Source: Thermoproteota archaeon
GTDB lineage: Archaea > Korarchaeota > JAOZGF01 > JAOZFZ01
Direction of reading: 5' to 3'
Assembly: GCA_027492035.1 (NCBI GenBank)
Contig: JAOZFT010000004.1
Location: forward strand, 310,001-374,000
Length of the DNA: 64,000 nucleotides
Shown here: piece by piece, positions 1 to 7,689 of the stretch
How positions within the stretch are numbered: position 1 is the stretch's first letter
Layout: each line of letters opens with the position of its first letter
The notes under the pieces: model-generated
Database searches by the model: none
Seen by the model: the letters and a program-made list of their open reading frames with translations, nothing else
Told to the model about the DNA's origin: nothing
Position numbers and translations under genes: made by a program

Positions 1-778
1 CAGGTCATTTAGGAACCCTAGACCCCTACATAAAGGGGAGGGAAATCCTAACGTTACAGGGGTCTTACCTGTAGCCCTCGGTAAAGCCTGTAAAGTTGCT
101 GATTTATTGCTTAAAACAGAAAAGGAATATGTTGGAGTGATGAAGCTTCATCGAGATATTCCAGAAGAAAATGTACGTAATGTTTTTGAAGTGTTTAAAG
201 GGGAAATATATCAGGTTCCCCCCTCCAGGGCGGCTGTGAAAAGGAGTTTGCGCGTAAGAAAAATTCATGAACTGAAACTTTTACAGAAAAAGGGTAAATT
301 CGTTCTGTTTCAGGTGAACTGTCAATCAGGTACTTACGTAAGGAAACTCTGCGTCGATATCGGCAGGGTTTTGAAAGTAAGAGCTAACATGGTTAGTTTA
401 CGCAGAATAAAAACTGGAACATTTCACGAAGATCAATCCTTCACTTTACCACAAATAACCCTCGCTTATTATTTGTGGAAAACTAGGGGGGTAGAGGAGC
501 CGATAAGGGAAGTTGTTAAACCACTAGATTCAGTCCTTAACAATTTGTTACCTGCAATATTAATCAAAGACTCTGCAGTCGAACCTGTTAAGAACGGTTT
601 TCCGTTAATGATCCCAGGAATCATAGCTTTATCCAGTAAGGTTCCGAGAGGAGGCATTGTCTCTATTCAAAAATTAAACGGGGAAATAATTGCAGTTGCA
701 AAAACGGTTTTATCTTCTGAAGAAATTTACAAGAAGAAAAGGGGGGTTGCAGCGAAACCTATCAAAGTTCTTGTCTAA
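1..778 (+). CDS. cbf5: tRNA/rRNA pseudouridine synthase Cbf5 (5' truncated, intron-split)
   Basis: Catalytic subunit of H/ACA guide RNPs, which convert uridine to pseudouridine in rRNA; it works with Nop10, Gar1 and L7Ae. The 5' end lies outside the window. Bases 3-21 read GHLGTL plus the first base of an Asp codon in one frame, and the rest of the protein is in another frame from base 45. Removing 22-44 gives GHLGTLDPNVTGVLP, the TruB/Cbf5 catalytic motif with its Asp. Downstream are the RNA-binding part (SGTYVRKLCVDIG) and a C-terminal PUA domain (about the last 75 residues). Nop10 is elsewhere in the window (24.4 kb). The coding sequence is join(<3..21,45..778); the part from 107 alone would be a wrong call. 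Certain as family; the intron is inferred. Confidence 0.93.
   Translation, partial: RSFRNPRPLHKGEGNPNVTGVLPVALGKACKVADLLLKTEKEYVGVMKLHRDIPEENVRNVFEVFKGEIYQVPPSRAAVKRSLRVRKIHELKLLQKKGKFVLFQVNCQSGTYVRKLCVDIGRVLKVRANMVSLRRIKTGTFHEDQSFTLPQITLAYYLWKTRGVEEPIREVVKPLDSVLNNLLPAILIKDSAVEPVKNGFPLMIPGIIALSSKVPRGGIVSIQKLNGEIIAVAKTVLSSEEIYKKKRGVAAKPIKVLV
22..44 (+). other. Putative 23-nt BHB intron in cbf5 pre-mRNA
   Basis: Exon bases CCCT (16-19) pair with intron AGGG (39-42); 3-nt bulge AGA (20-22); inner hairpin CCCCT/AGGGG; second bulge AAA (43-45); outer pairing AGGA with TCCT. Cutting between the second and third base of each bulge removes 22-44 and gives the codon GAT for the catalytic Asp, restoring the frame. 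This is the geometry cut by the archaeal tRNA-splicing endonuclease. Splicing itself is not observed. Confidence 0.85.
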
Positions 779-858
779 AAAGAAATTTTAAAAACGTATA
801 CCTTACCCTTATTTCTTAAAGGGTAAAATGTTTTTGCTGCTTAATTTGTTGAAAGATT

Positions 859-962
859 GCCGGGGTACTCCAGCCAGGTAGGAGGCGGGCCTGGAGAAAT
901 TTCTTTTAAACAAAAAGCCCGTGGCTCTTGGAGCCTCGTGGGTTCAAATCCCACCCCCGGCG
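859..962 (+). tRNA. tRNA-Ser(GGA) with anticodon-loop intron
   Basis: Acceptor GCCGGGG/CCCCGGC with G73, long variable arm, T-arm GTGGG-TTCAAAT-CCCAC. Anticodon stem CGGGC/GCCCG encloses CTGGAG followed by extra bases; a 7-nt loop needs removal of about 19 nt after position 37. Outside the anticodon loop it is essentially identical to the intronless tRNA-Ser(GCU) at 37998. CCA is not encoded. Confidence 0.93.
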
Positions 963-966
963 TCTC

Positions 967-1371
967 TTATTTTTCCCTTTCTTTCTTAACAGCGAACTCT
1001 GGGAAGAAAAAAACTTCTCTGCCTACTTTCTCAACTTCCTCAAAATCTATGTAACATATCCCCTTACGTGCTAAATTGGTAAGTAGGTCTTTTGCGTCAT
1101 CGATGGGTATTTGCAGCTCTTCAGCAACTGTTGAAACAGTTAATTTTCCATTGTAGGCTTCCGCTAATCTAAGTACTGGACTTTCAAGTCTTAAACTTTT
1201 AGGTTTCCTTGTTCCAAAAAATAGGGTTAGTCCTGCTAAAGCGAAGAAAACAAAACCTGTCAGGATTCGTTGAGGTGCAAAAACAGAGGCAATTATAAAA
1301 AGAATACCTAAGAAGGCAAGTATTGTAGAGGATATGTACAATAACGCCTTAATTACTTGTCTCTGTTTCAT
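967..1371 (-). CDS. Two-TM membrane protein with C-terminal winged-helix-like domain
   Basis: About 134 residues. Two hydrophobic segments lie near the N-terminus (ALLYISSTILAFLGILFII and the stretch ending FALAGLTLFF). A soluble C-terminal part of about 75 residues (SPVLRLAEAYNGKLTVSTVA...) reads like a winged-helix/HTH domain. It follows the PspA-like gene on the same strand, so the two probably share a transcript. The ORF opens further upstream (1431), but that start lies inside the PspA gene; the Met at 1371 removes the overlap and starts just before the first membrane segment. No family recognised; a membrane partner or sensor for the PspA-like protein is a guess. Confidence 0.65.
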   Translation of the reverse strand: MKQRQVIKALLYISSTILAFLGILFIIASVFAPQRILTGFVFFALAGLTLFFGTRKPKSLRLESPVLRLAEAYNGKLTVSTVAEELQIPIDDAKDLLTNLARKGICYIDFEEVEKVGREVFFFPEFAVKKEREK

Positions 1372-1396
1372 TTCTATTTTGCACGCTGCTTGATTT

Positions 1397-2089
1397 TTAG
1401 GTTTCGGCTTCAAGTTTTTTAATTTCTTCATCCACTCTACTTTTTATCCTTTCCTTCTCCAACTCTTTCTCTAATATATCTCTTTCTTCTTCGTCCATGT
1501 AGTTTATGGCCCCCCCTGTAGCTATTAACTCATCTATGGCTGCACTTTTGGCTTTTAAGTCATTTATTTTTTCTTCAGCCCTTCTCACTATTGCACCAGC
1601 GTTAGCGGCGTCGTTCGACAGTCCAGTCAGCGTTTCCTTTATTTCTTTCTGTGCTTCAGCGGTTTCATACTGGGCCTTCAACATCTCCTTTTTTGCAGCA
1701 AAGGAATCAACTTTAGTCCTTAAAGTTTCTCTTAATGTTTTCAGCTTCTCTTCATCTTTTTTCATCGATTCTATTTCTTCATTTAGTTTTCTCAGCTGCT
1801 CTTCCAGAAGTACCTTCCTCTCAATAGCCATCCTCGCTAAGTCTTTTCTCCCAAGTTTCATGGCTTCTTCTGCATTCTCCTCATTTTTCCTGATTTTCTC
1901 TTTTATCCTCTCTCTCCTGAACTCTAACTTTTTTCTGGCAGCAATAGCTGTTGTTAAGCTCATATCTACGTTATGGAGTTGTTGAATCATTTTTTCGTAA
2001 GCGTAGTCAAGTTGTTCACGTGGGTCTTCAAATGAAGAAAGTACTTTATTGATTTTTGAAGCTATAAGTGTTTTAACGCGTTCCAACAT
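1397..2089 (-). CDS. pspA: PspA/IM30 (Vipp1)-family coiled-coil protein
   Basis: 230 residues, almost entirely charged coiled coil after an amphipathic N-terminus (MLERVKTLIASKINKVLSSF), followed by the typical DPREQLDYAYEKM segment of the PspA family. PspA/Vipp1 proteins are ESCRT-III-like and assemble on membranes under envelope stress. It lies 36 bp downstream of ribosomal protein S11, on the same strand, where many archaea have rpoD/L18e. It is followed by a small two-TM protein. Family is clear; the role in this organism is inferred. Confidence 0.88.
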   Translation of the reverse strand: MLERVKTLIASKINKVLSSFEDPREQLDYAYEKMIQQLHNVDMSLTTAIAARKKLEFRRERIKEKIRKNEENAEEAMKLGRKDLARMAIERKVLLEEQLRKLNEEIESMKKDEEKLKTLRETLRTKVDSFAAKKEMLKAQYETAEAQKEIKETLTGLSNDAANAGAIVRRAEEKINDLKAKSAAIDELIATGGAINYMDEEERDILEKELEKERIKSRVDEEIKKLEAET

Positions 2090-2125
2090 TTTTTCTTCAT
2101 CACCTTCAAAAACACTTTAAATTTC

Positions 2126-2521
2126 CTACACCCTCCTTCCTCTTCTCCCTCCAGGTCTCCTTGTGCCGTCGTGAGGTATAGGTGTAACATCTTCTATCGA
2201 CTCAATTATTAACCCACTTCTAGCTAATGCCCTTATAGCCGCCTGTGCACCTGGACCTGGAGTTTTGGATTTATGTCCTCCTTGGGCTCTGACTTTAACA
2301 TGTATTCTTTTAATTCCTTTGTCAAGGGCTTCCTTAGCTGCTGCATAAGCTGTCTTCATGGCTGCAAAGGGGGTTCCTTCTTCACAATCTTTCCTCACAA
2401 ACATTCCTCCACTTTTTCTTGAAATTATTTCTGCACCTGTTAAGTCTGTTATTGTCACTATTGTGTTGTTGTAGCTTGAGTAGATGTGAGCTACTCCCTT
2501 CCTTCTTTTCGATTCTTTCAC
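2126..2521 (-). CDS. rps11: 30S ribosomal protein S11
   Basis: 131 residues. Platform protein of the small subunit that contacts the 16S 3' domain. Diagnostic sequences: [55 protein letters not shown] and the basic tail [11 protein letters not shown]. It is 1 bp downstream of S4 in the S13-S4-S11 order conserved in archaea. The stop is TAG. Length is normal for archaea. Confidence 0.99.
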   Translation of the reverse strand: MKESKRRKGVAHIYSSYNNTIVTITDLTGAEIISRKSGGMFVRKDCEEGTPFAAMKTAYAAAKEALDKGIKRIHVKVRAQGGHKSKTPGPGAQAAIRALARSGLIIESIEDVTPIPHDGTRRPGGRRGRRV

Positions 2522-2522
2522 G

Positions 2523-3020
2523 TTAACTCACCTTTCTCCCTGAACCTTTTTGAGTAAATGTTATAGTGTCTTCCTCTTCTCTTTTGACGATGTAACTCGG
2601 TTTCTTTATTCTTCTTCCTGCAACTGCAACGTGTCCATGTGTTATTAGTTGTCTTGCTTCATAAATTGTTTTTGCTAACCCTTTCTCAAAAACTATTGTC
2701 TGTAACCGCCTCCTTAGAAAGTCTTCAACTGTTAAGTTAAGTACAGCCTCCAACTTGGCGTTTTCACTAAGTACTTTCTCTCTTTTTAGTTTTTCTAGTA
2801 TCTTCTTCTCTAAAGCTCTATTTTTCTCGTTTGGAGGCATACCTATCAGCTTCCTAGCTATCACTCTGTATCTTCTAAGCACTGCCCTGGCTCTCCATAT
2901 TTCTCTTTTGTTTCTTAAACCATATTTTCCAAGCAGTTCTTGTTCCTGGACCAACCTTATTTTGTCCCAAGGTATCCTAGGCGGCTTATATTTTCTCCTA
3001 ACTCTTTTTATGTCTCCCAT
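2523..3020 (-). CDS. rps4: 30S ribosomal protein S4
   Basis: 165 residues. Primary 16S-binding protein. The archaeal N-terminus [18 protein letters not shown] and an S4 RNA-binding domain ([13 protein letters not shown]...[17 protein letters not shown]) are visible. Gene is 7 bp after S13 and 1 bp before S11, so translation of the three is probably coupled. Start Met matches the family N-terminus. Confidence 0.99.
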   Translation of the reverse strand: MGDIKRVRRKYKPPRIPWDKIRLVQEQELLGKYGLRNKREIWRARAVLRRYRVIARKLIGMPPNEKNRALEKKILEKLKREKVLSENAKLEAVLNLTVEDFLRRRLQTIVFEKGLAKTIYEARQLITHGHVAVAGRRIKKPSYIVKREEEDTITFTQKGSGRKVS

Positions 3021-3027
3021 TTCTTTA

Positions 3028-3477
3028 TCACTTCCTTACTTCTCTCCTCTTAACCCCTACTGCTACTCCTTTCCTGCCTGTTGTTTTTGTCCTTTGTCCT
3101 CTCACTTTTAACCCTAAAGCATGTCTTATTCCTCTCCAGTTCTTGACTTTCTTTTGTCTATCTATATCCTCCTTAACTTTCAGTTCCAGGTCCGGCCCCA
3201 CTAAATGTAAATCCTTCCCTGTTTCAAGATCTTTTCTTCTGTTTAAAAGCCATGGGGGGGCAATTGTGGCGTCTATCTTTTTTATGAATTCCTCTATCTT
3301 TTCCACCTCCTTGTCTTTTAACTCCCCTATTTTGCTGTTGCTATCCAGTTTCAGCTTTGAAACTATGTATTGGGCTGTTGCGTAACTTACCCCCTTTATT
3401 TGAGCTAATCCATAAATTAATTTGTAGTTTCCTTGTATATCTGTCCTTGCTATCCTTACAATGTGTTTGAAAGACAT
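3028..3477 (-). CDS. rps13: 30S ribosomal protein S13
   Basis: 149 residues. Head protein contacting the P-site tRNA and L5. Contains IARTDIQGNYKLIYGLAQIKG, the helix-hairpin-helix region, and the C-terminal RGIRHALGLKVRGQRTKTTGRKG motif. First gene of S13-S4-S11; it starts 41 bp after the RNase HII gene on the same strand. Confidence 0.99.
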   Translation of the reverse strand: MSFKHIVRIARTDIQGNYKLIYGLAQIKGVSYATAQYIVSKLKLDSNSKIGELKDKEVEKIEEFIKKIDATIAPPWLLNRRKDLETGKDLHLVGPDLELKVKEDIDRQKKVKNWRGIRHALGLKVRGQRTKTTGRKGVAVGVKRREVRK

Positions 3478-3517
3478 TTTATCTCATCCTTTTCCAGGTT
3501 GAAAAAATTGTTTTATT

Positions 3518-4175
3518 TTAATTTATAAATTCTTCCAATTTCTTCTGTCCCTTCTTATTCCTGATTTTTTCTATTGTTTTCCATGTTTTTCTGATGTGTT
3601 TACCGAATGCTTCTCTGTTTTTTAAAGTTTTTTCTAAAAAATTAATTGTTGTTTTATCTGAAGGGTATCCTGAGCCTATCTCACCCATTTCTTCTTTTAT
3701 CTTCTCCATTAGTTCATCCCTGAAAACTTTTGCGATTATTGAAGCTGCTGCAACTACTAAATATTTCTGTTCTGCTTTGTTTTCTGAATGTATCACAACT
3801 TTCCCTTTAATTTCTTTGTTTAAGTATTTACTTATTTTTAAAGTGAATCTTTCTGTTTTTCTGTCAGGTGAATCAACGTAAACTTCATCTGGTTTTGTTT
3901 CGTTGATTATTTCAGCTATTTTTTTGGCTTCGAGCTCATTTAAATTTTTTCTTTTATCTATCTCCTGCGCTGTTACTTTTCTAAATGTGTAGTCACATTT
4001 TTTTATTATTTCTGTGAACAACTCCCTCCTCTTCTTGGCCGTTAATTTTTTGGAATCTTTCACCCCTATTTCCTGCAAAAAATTGATTTGTTTAGCGTTA
4101 ACCTTTACCCCGCAAATTATCATGGGTCCTAAGACAGGTCCTTTAGGCGGTTTATCCTCTACCTGCTTCATCCAC
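3518..4175 (-). CDS. rnhB: Ribonuclease HII (frame-split in catalytic motif)
   Basis: RNase HII nicks RNA in RNA-DNA hybrids and removes misincorporated ribonucleotides. The body is a good RNase HII: GPVLGPMIICGV, GVKDSKKLT, DEVYVDSPDRK, AEQKYLVVAAASIIAKVFRD, GSGYPSDKTTINFL. The catalytic N-terminal VDEAGRG (4175-4155) is in a different frame, separated from GPVLGPM by a 16-nt insertion at 4139-4154. Spliced reading: complement(join(3518..4138,4155..4175)). The unspliced ORF beginning at 4171 lacks the catalytic Asp-Glu pair. The start is uncertain: GTG at 4175, or an AUA at 4184 giving MLGVDEAGRG, which fits the family better. Intron, slipped reading or mutation are all possible. Confidence 0.85.
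4139..4154 (-). other. 16-nt frame-breaking insertion in rnhB (possible intron)
   Basis: The insertion is flanked by a GGA direct repeat and separates VDEAGRG from PVLGPM. Flanking exons can pair (GCAGGT with ACCTGT), and AGG/CCT can pair inside, but this is not a canonical bulge-helix-bulge. Deletion restores the exact family motif. The nature of the insertion is unresolved. Confidence 0.5.
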
Positions 4176-4212
4176 TCCTAATATTTTTTTTGAGTTTTTT
4201 CCTTCTCTTACT

Positions 4213-5310
4213 TTAAATCACCTTTTTAACATATTCTTCTGCATAATCGACTATTACCCTTTTATAACCCTTAAGTTTACGGTCAAGTTCAGGGTCGCCC
4301 GTATCTACATGGAAGAAAGGAGTTTCAATTACTTTGCTTTTTGTTGCAACTAAAATTATGTTTTTAATCCCCACCTTCTTTATAACTTCAGGGCTTATTT
4401 GCTGGTTTCCTCTTCCGAAAATGAACCCTTGCTTACCCAATGGACTAACCACAATTTTGGCCTTTTTATCGTTTATTATTTTCAACAGCTCCTTTTCGTT
4501 TAGATCTAACCCTATAACTCTCTTCTTGTACATTGCATCCACCCCTAAAAATGTTTTAGGTTGGTTAAGCATTTTTGTTATTGTTGAAACAGTTGATCCA
4601 GGCCCTAAAATATAAACTGAGTCGTTCATGTTGTCTATAACCCATTTAGCTATTGAGATTTTATTTTCTTCGTCGCTGGGAAGCAAAGTCTTGGAATTTT
4701 GTACTCGGCCCTTTACCACAGGCACCTTTAAGTAACCCTTGATTTCAAGAACTAAACGGTCTTCTCGGAAAGCTTGTTCATTTACTTCTACAACCTCCCT
4801 CTCTTCAAACTCAGTTTTTCCATCCAGGAATTCACTGAATATTTTAAAGGCTGAATCAATGTTTAGAGCAAAAACCCCACTGTACATTTTCACTCCTGAA
4901 GGAACCCCTATCACGGGGACTTTTGCATCTACTGTTTCACATAGATCCACAGCGGTTCCATCCCCCCCGAAAAAAATAATTAATTCAACTTTTTCTTTTA
5001 ACATTTGTTCAGCTATTTTTTTTGTGTCTTCTCTGGTTGTTTTTTCTTTCCTTAAACCTAAGGGCTTTATTTCAATATTTACTTTCTTCGCTTCTTCTTC
5101 ACCCATATTTCCAGCTCCTGTTAACAATTCAAACTCTTCCTTTCTGTTTTTTATTTTTTCAAGGAACTTCACTGCTTTACTTGGTGTTACTGGTTTTGCT
5201 CCGAGTTTTAAAGCTTTTTTCAGGGTTTCTTCTCCATCAGTGCCCTTTAACCCAACTCTCCCCCCCATGCCGGCAATCGGGTTCACAATTAACCCCACTT
5301 TCCTTTTCAT
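4213..5310 (-). CDS. ATP-NAD kinase-like protein (COG3199 type)
   Basis: About 365 residues. N-terminal KVGLIVNPIAGMGGRVGLKG and the kinase motif ELIIFFGGDGTAVDL mark the NAD kinase/diacylglycerol kinase superfamily; the length and the GLKGTDG segment match the archaeal COG3199 group rather than short NAD kinase. The substrate is unproven. I chose Met 5310 (MKRKVGLIVNP), three codons into the open frame, because it sits directly before the first beta strand. Same strand as the unknown gene upstream (5322-5723), almost no gap, so probably one transcript. Confidence 0.85.
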   Translation of the reverse strand: MKRKVGLIVNPIAGMGGRVGLKGTDGEETLKKALKLGAKPVTPSKAVKFLEKIKNRKEEFELLTGAGNMGEEEAKKVNIEIKPLGLRKEKTTREDTKKIAEQMLKEKVELIIFFGGDGTAVDLCETVDAKVPVIGVPSGVKMYSGVFALNIDSAFKIFSEFLDGKTEFEEREVVEVNEQAFREDRLVLEIKGYLKVPVVKGRVQNSKTLLPSDEENKISIAKWVIDNMNDSVYILGPGSTVSTITKMLNQPKTFLGVDAMYKKRVIGLDLNEKELLKIINDKKAKIVVSPLGKQGFIFGRGNQQISPEVIKKVGIKNIILVATKSKVIETPFFHVDTGDPELDRKLKGYKRVIVDYAEEYVKKVI

Positions 5311-5321
5311 TTTTTTCAACT

Positions 5322-5723
5322 CTACTCTTCAAACCAAAGAGAGGGAGATTGTTCATCTACATCTATACTTACCCACTTCTTTCCACTTTGTAAATCTGTT
5401 TCCACAGTAATCCTTATTATGGCTGATGAGTTGTGTTTAAAGGAGTAAACTTCAAACACTTTTCCTCTTAAAATTTTAAACTCTGGCTTTCCCATGTCAA
5501 GTATTTCTCCTGTGCTCAAAGTCAATTCAATTATTTCCCCCTCTGGACCTACATTGCTCTTTAAGGCCTTTTTGATTGCAGAAATTATTTTTTCGTATTT
5601 TTCCTTTTCATAAACAAGATTTGTGGATGAAATGATTAAGTTTCCTTTCTTTTTTGATTTCAGCTCTATTTCCTCTTTCCTTAATGCTTCCTTAACCTGG
5701 TAAGTAATGGATTCGTGGTGCAT
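5322..5723 (-). CDS. Hypothetical protein, 133 aa
   Basis: I do not recognise a family. The sequence is soluble and mixed alpha/beta, with a charged helical N-terminus (residues 1-50) and a beta-rich second half (ELTLSTGEILDMG...IIRITVETDL...WVSIDVDE). A purine-rich GGGAGAGG lies about 11 nt before the ATG at 5723. It is 11 bp upstream of the NAD-kinase-like gene on the same strand, so probably cotranscribed. Confidence 0.7.
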   Translation of the reverse strand: MHHESITYQVKEALRKEEIELKSKKKGNLIISSTNLVYEKEKYEKIISAIKKALKSNVGPEGEIIELTLSTGEILDMGKPEFKILRGKVFEVYSFKHNSSAIIRITVETDLQSGKKWVSIDVDEQSPSLWFEE

Positions 5724-5869
5724 CTGCGGCTTCCTCTCCCTTAAAGGTTTTCTTTGAAAAATTTTTTAGGATGAAATGATTAAGTTTAAAATTAAGGTAA
5801 ACGTTAAATTTTAAAAGGGCTTGCTTTGGAATATATATAGGTTTTCTCTGTGAAGAATAAGCCTCAACT

Positions 5870-5942
5870 AGCCCCGTGGTGTAGCGGTCAAGCATGACGG
5901 ACTTTGGATCCGTCGACCTCGGTTCGAATCCGAGCGGGGCTA
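5870..5942 (+). tRNA. tRNA-Gln(UUG)
   Basis: Acceptor AGCCCCG/CGGGGCT, anticodon arm ACGGA-CTTTGGA-TCCGT, T-arm CTCGG-TTCGAAT-CCGAG. No intron, one of only three uninterrupted tRNA genes here. CCA is not encoded. First of a three-tRNA run. Confidence 0.96.
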
Positions 5943-5947
5943 TAAAA

Positions 5948-6068
5948 GGGCCCGTGGCTTAGCCTGGCTGGAGCGCTTGCCTTATAACGACGTTTATCGT
6001 CTTTTGAAGGCGGCGTTTTCCTTTCATGAGAAAGCAAGAGGTCGCGGGTTCGAATCCCGCCGGGCCCA
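5948..6068 (+). tRNA. tRNA-Ile with long intron, apparent anticodon UAU
   Basis: Acceptor GGGCCCG/CGGGCCC, D-arm and T-arm match the tRNA-Ile(GAU) at 20206. Anticodon stem CTTGC/GCAAG encloses 53 nt starting CTTATAA. Keeping a 7-nt loop gives anticodon TAT and an intron of about 46 nt that contains two hairpins, so it could be two introns. If real, AUA is read by UAU rather than by a modified CAU. Confidence 0.8.
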
Positions 6069-6163
6069 TATGTTTCTTTACTTTCCTGAGGAATATGTTT
6101 CCAAGGAAAAGTTTAAATATTTCTTTGTGGAATTTAGAAGTAATTTTTGGGTTGTTAACATGC

Positions 6164-6238
6164 AGCGGGGTGGGGAAGTCAGGTTATCCCGCGGGGCTCA
6201 TAACCCCGAGGTCGGTGGTTCAAATCCACCCCCCGCTA
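6164..6238 (+). tRNA. Initiator tRNA-Met(CAU)
   Basis: Acceptor AGCGGGG/CCCCGCT with A1:U72, anticodon stem CGGGG/CCCCG carrying the initiator G-C pairs, loop CTCATAA. No intron. The last tRNA before the PAC2-family gene. Confidence 0.96.
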
Positions 6239-6272
6239 TGTTTTTACTGTTTTTGAGAAAAGGGTTGGGTTG

Positions 6273-7055
6273 ATGCGTAAGCTTAACGGGTTCTTTTTTA
6301 CTTGGTTTTTTAAACCTAAACCTGTCCATCCCATTCTTGTTGAGGGGTTGCCTGGTATAGGTTTGGTTGGTAAAATTTCTGCTGATTACTTAATAAACAC
6401 TTACGATGCTGAAAAATTTTTGGAGATACATTCTCAGCACTTTGTTGAACCTGGATACGTTGATGAGTCTTCAGGAGTAAGTAAATTGCCTGTTAATGAA
6501 CTCTTCCTTTTGAAGGGTGAAAAAATAGGGATTGACAGGGACTTCTTTGTTCTTACAGGCGATTGTCAACCTTCCATAAGGGATACTTATGGACATTTTG
6601 TTTTGTCTTATACTTTAGTTAAGCTCTTAAGTGACTTTTCAGGGGATTTGGTTATAACTTTGGGAGGTTTGCAAACTCAATCAATAACTATTCCTCCTTT
6701 AGTGTATGTAAGCACATCTGACAGTTCAGTTTTCTCTCTTTTCAACTTTAAAAAAGCTAATTGTCTCGTTAGTAACTTCGGCAGAATCTACGGAGCAGCT
6801 GGTTTACTTTTGGCTTTCGCTAAAATTTTCGATTTGAAGGGGGTTTCTCTCTTGGGGACAACTCCTGGGAACTTACCTGATTACTACGCAGCCTACACAG
6901 TCCTTGTTTCATTTTCAAAACTTTTTAATTTGTCCTTGGATTTTTCCACTATTCAAGAGATGACTGAGAAAACCAAAAAAATACTTACTTCTTTCAGGGA
7001 AGAATTTAGGAAAAAGAAGGAGGAAAAGAAACCTAAAGGAACAGGGTACATGTAA
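6273..7055 (+). CDS. PAC2-family protein (proteasome assembly chaperone type)
   Basis: 260 residues. HPILVEGLPGIGLVGKISADYL near residue 20 and LVITLGGLQ... near 130 are typical of the archaeal PAC2/COG2047 family, related to proteasome assembly chaperones PbaA/PbaB. A lysine-rich C-terminal helix ends in GTGYM, with Tyr second from last as in HbYX tails, but the hydrophobic residue is replaced by Gly. TTG at 6270 directly precedes ATG 6273; I chose ATG. Stands alone after the tRNA run. Proteasome role is inferred from family. Confidence 0.85.
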   Translation: MRKLNGFFFTWFFKPKPVHPILVEGLPGIGLVGKISADYLINTYDAEKFLEIHSQHFVEPGYVDESSGVSKLPVNELFLLKGEKIGIDRDFFVLTGDCQPSIRDTYGHFVLSYTLVKLLSDFSGDLVITLGGLQTQSITIPPLVYVSTSDSSVFSLFNFKKANCLVSNFGRIYGAAGLLLAFAKIFDLKGVSLLGTTPGNLPDYYAAYTVLVSFSKLFNLSLDFSTIQEMTEKTKKILTSFREEFRKKKEEKKPKGTGYM

Positions 7056-7093
7056 TTCTTTTAGGGAGGAGGGCTTAACTGAAAAATTTTTGT

Positions 7094-7327
7094 TTAAATG
7101 GAGTGGATGGTTATTAAAGTTTGGGTGCTTCTTATTCCTTCTATGGCCCTAACTCTCTCAACCACGTTTTTAAGGGACCCCTTCTCTTCAGTATTTACTT
7201 CAAGCACTATGTCATACATGCCCGTTACTAAATGGGCTACCTTCACTCCCTCTATTTTCCTGGATTCCTTAAGAATGTAATCTTCCCTTCCAGGTTCAAC
7301 CTCTAAAAGCATGAAAGCCTTATACAT
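7094..7327 (-). CDS. Stand-alone Lrp/AsnC ligand-binding (RAM) domain protein
   Basis: 77 residues matching only the C-terminal RAM domain of Lrp/AsnC regulators (ending EGIRSTQTLITIHSI; GVKVAHLVTGMYDIVLEV). No DNA-binding HTH. Such single-domain proteins bind amino acids or modulate full-length Lrp partners. It starts 45 bp downstream of the RNase P RNA on the same strand, so it may be reached by read-through from the rRNA operon. Confidence 0.92.
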   Translation of the reverse strand: MYKAFMLLEVEPGREDYILKESRKIEGVKVAHLVTGMYDIVLEVNTEEKGSLKNVVERVRAIEGIRSTQTLITIHSI

Positions 7328-7371
7328 TTTTGTTCTTCTCCCTCCTCCCCTTTTCTGTATCTTCTCTATTT

Positions 7372-7669
7372 CGCCAAGTTGGCTGTAATCCGCCTTCTAT
7401 TTATAGTTGGCATTCAACTGAGCGGATTGTTCCCTTCGCTGCAAGTCCTCATAAGGGCCTCCAATCCTTAGGCTTCAAGCACAGCCGTTTCACTAAATCT
7501 TACGGGGTCTTCTGGAAGTCCACTTCCTTCATCACCACCTCCCGTAAGGTATATCGTTTCTGTGCTGGAGGAGGTTTCTCAACCTGTGCCTTTCGGCACC
7601 TTGAACTTGCAGACGCCGGCGGATTTCTTCAGTGCATAGACCGTAAGCCAACCGCCAACTTGGCTTCCA
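7372..7669 (-). ncRNA. rnpB: RNase P RNA, directly downstream of 23S rRNA
   Basis: Catalytic RNA of RNase P, which matures tRNA 5' ends. Both P1 strands are visible and complementary: GCCAAGTTGGC (7664-7654) and GCCAACTTGGC (7383-7373). Conserved blocks on the minus strand: GAAGAAATCCGCC (CR-I), CACAGAAACGA (CR-II/III), GTGAAACGG (CR-IV), CCGCTCAGTTGAATGC, and AGAAGGCGGATTACAGCC (CR-V). The 5' end lies within a few bases of the 23S processing stem, with no room for a promoter, so it is probably cut out of the rRNA transcript. The protein subunit Rpp21 is encoded at 46337. Confidence 0.92.
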
Positions 7670-7689
7670 AGCAAATGCTCCTTTACGCT

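Noticed and set aside
5692-5895. 67-aa minus ORF
   Set aside because: Runs into the tRNA-Gln gene and has no protein-like features.
5948-6068. Reading this tRNA as Ile2(CAU) using CAT inside the intron
   Set aside because: The CATGA within the insertion cannot be placed in a 7-nt loop on the CTTGC/GCAAG stem without implausible splice points; UAU is the simpler reading.
5977-6273. 98- and 76-aa plus ORFs over the tRNA run
   Set aside because: They cross tRNA-Ile and initiator tRNA-Met and have no independent coding features.
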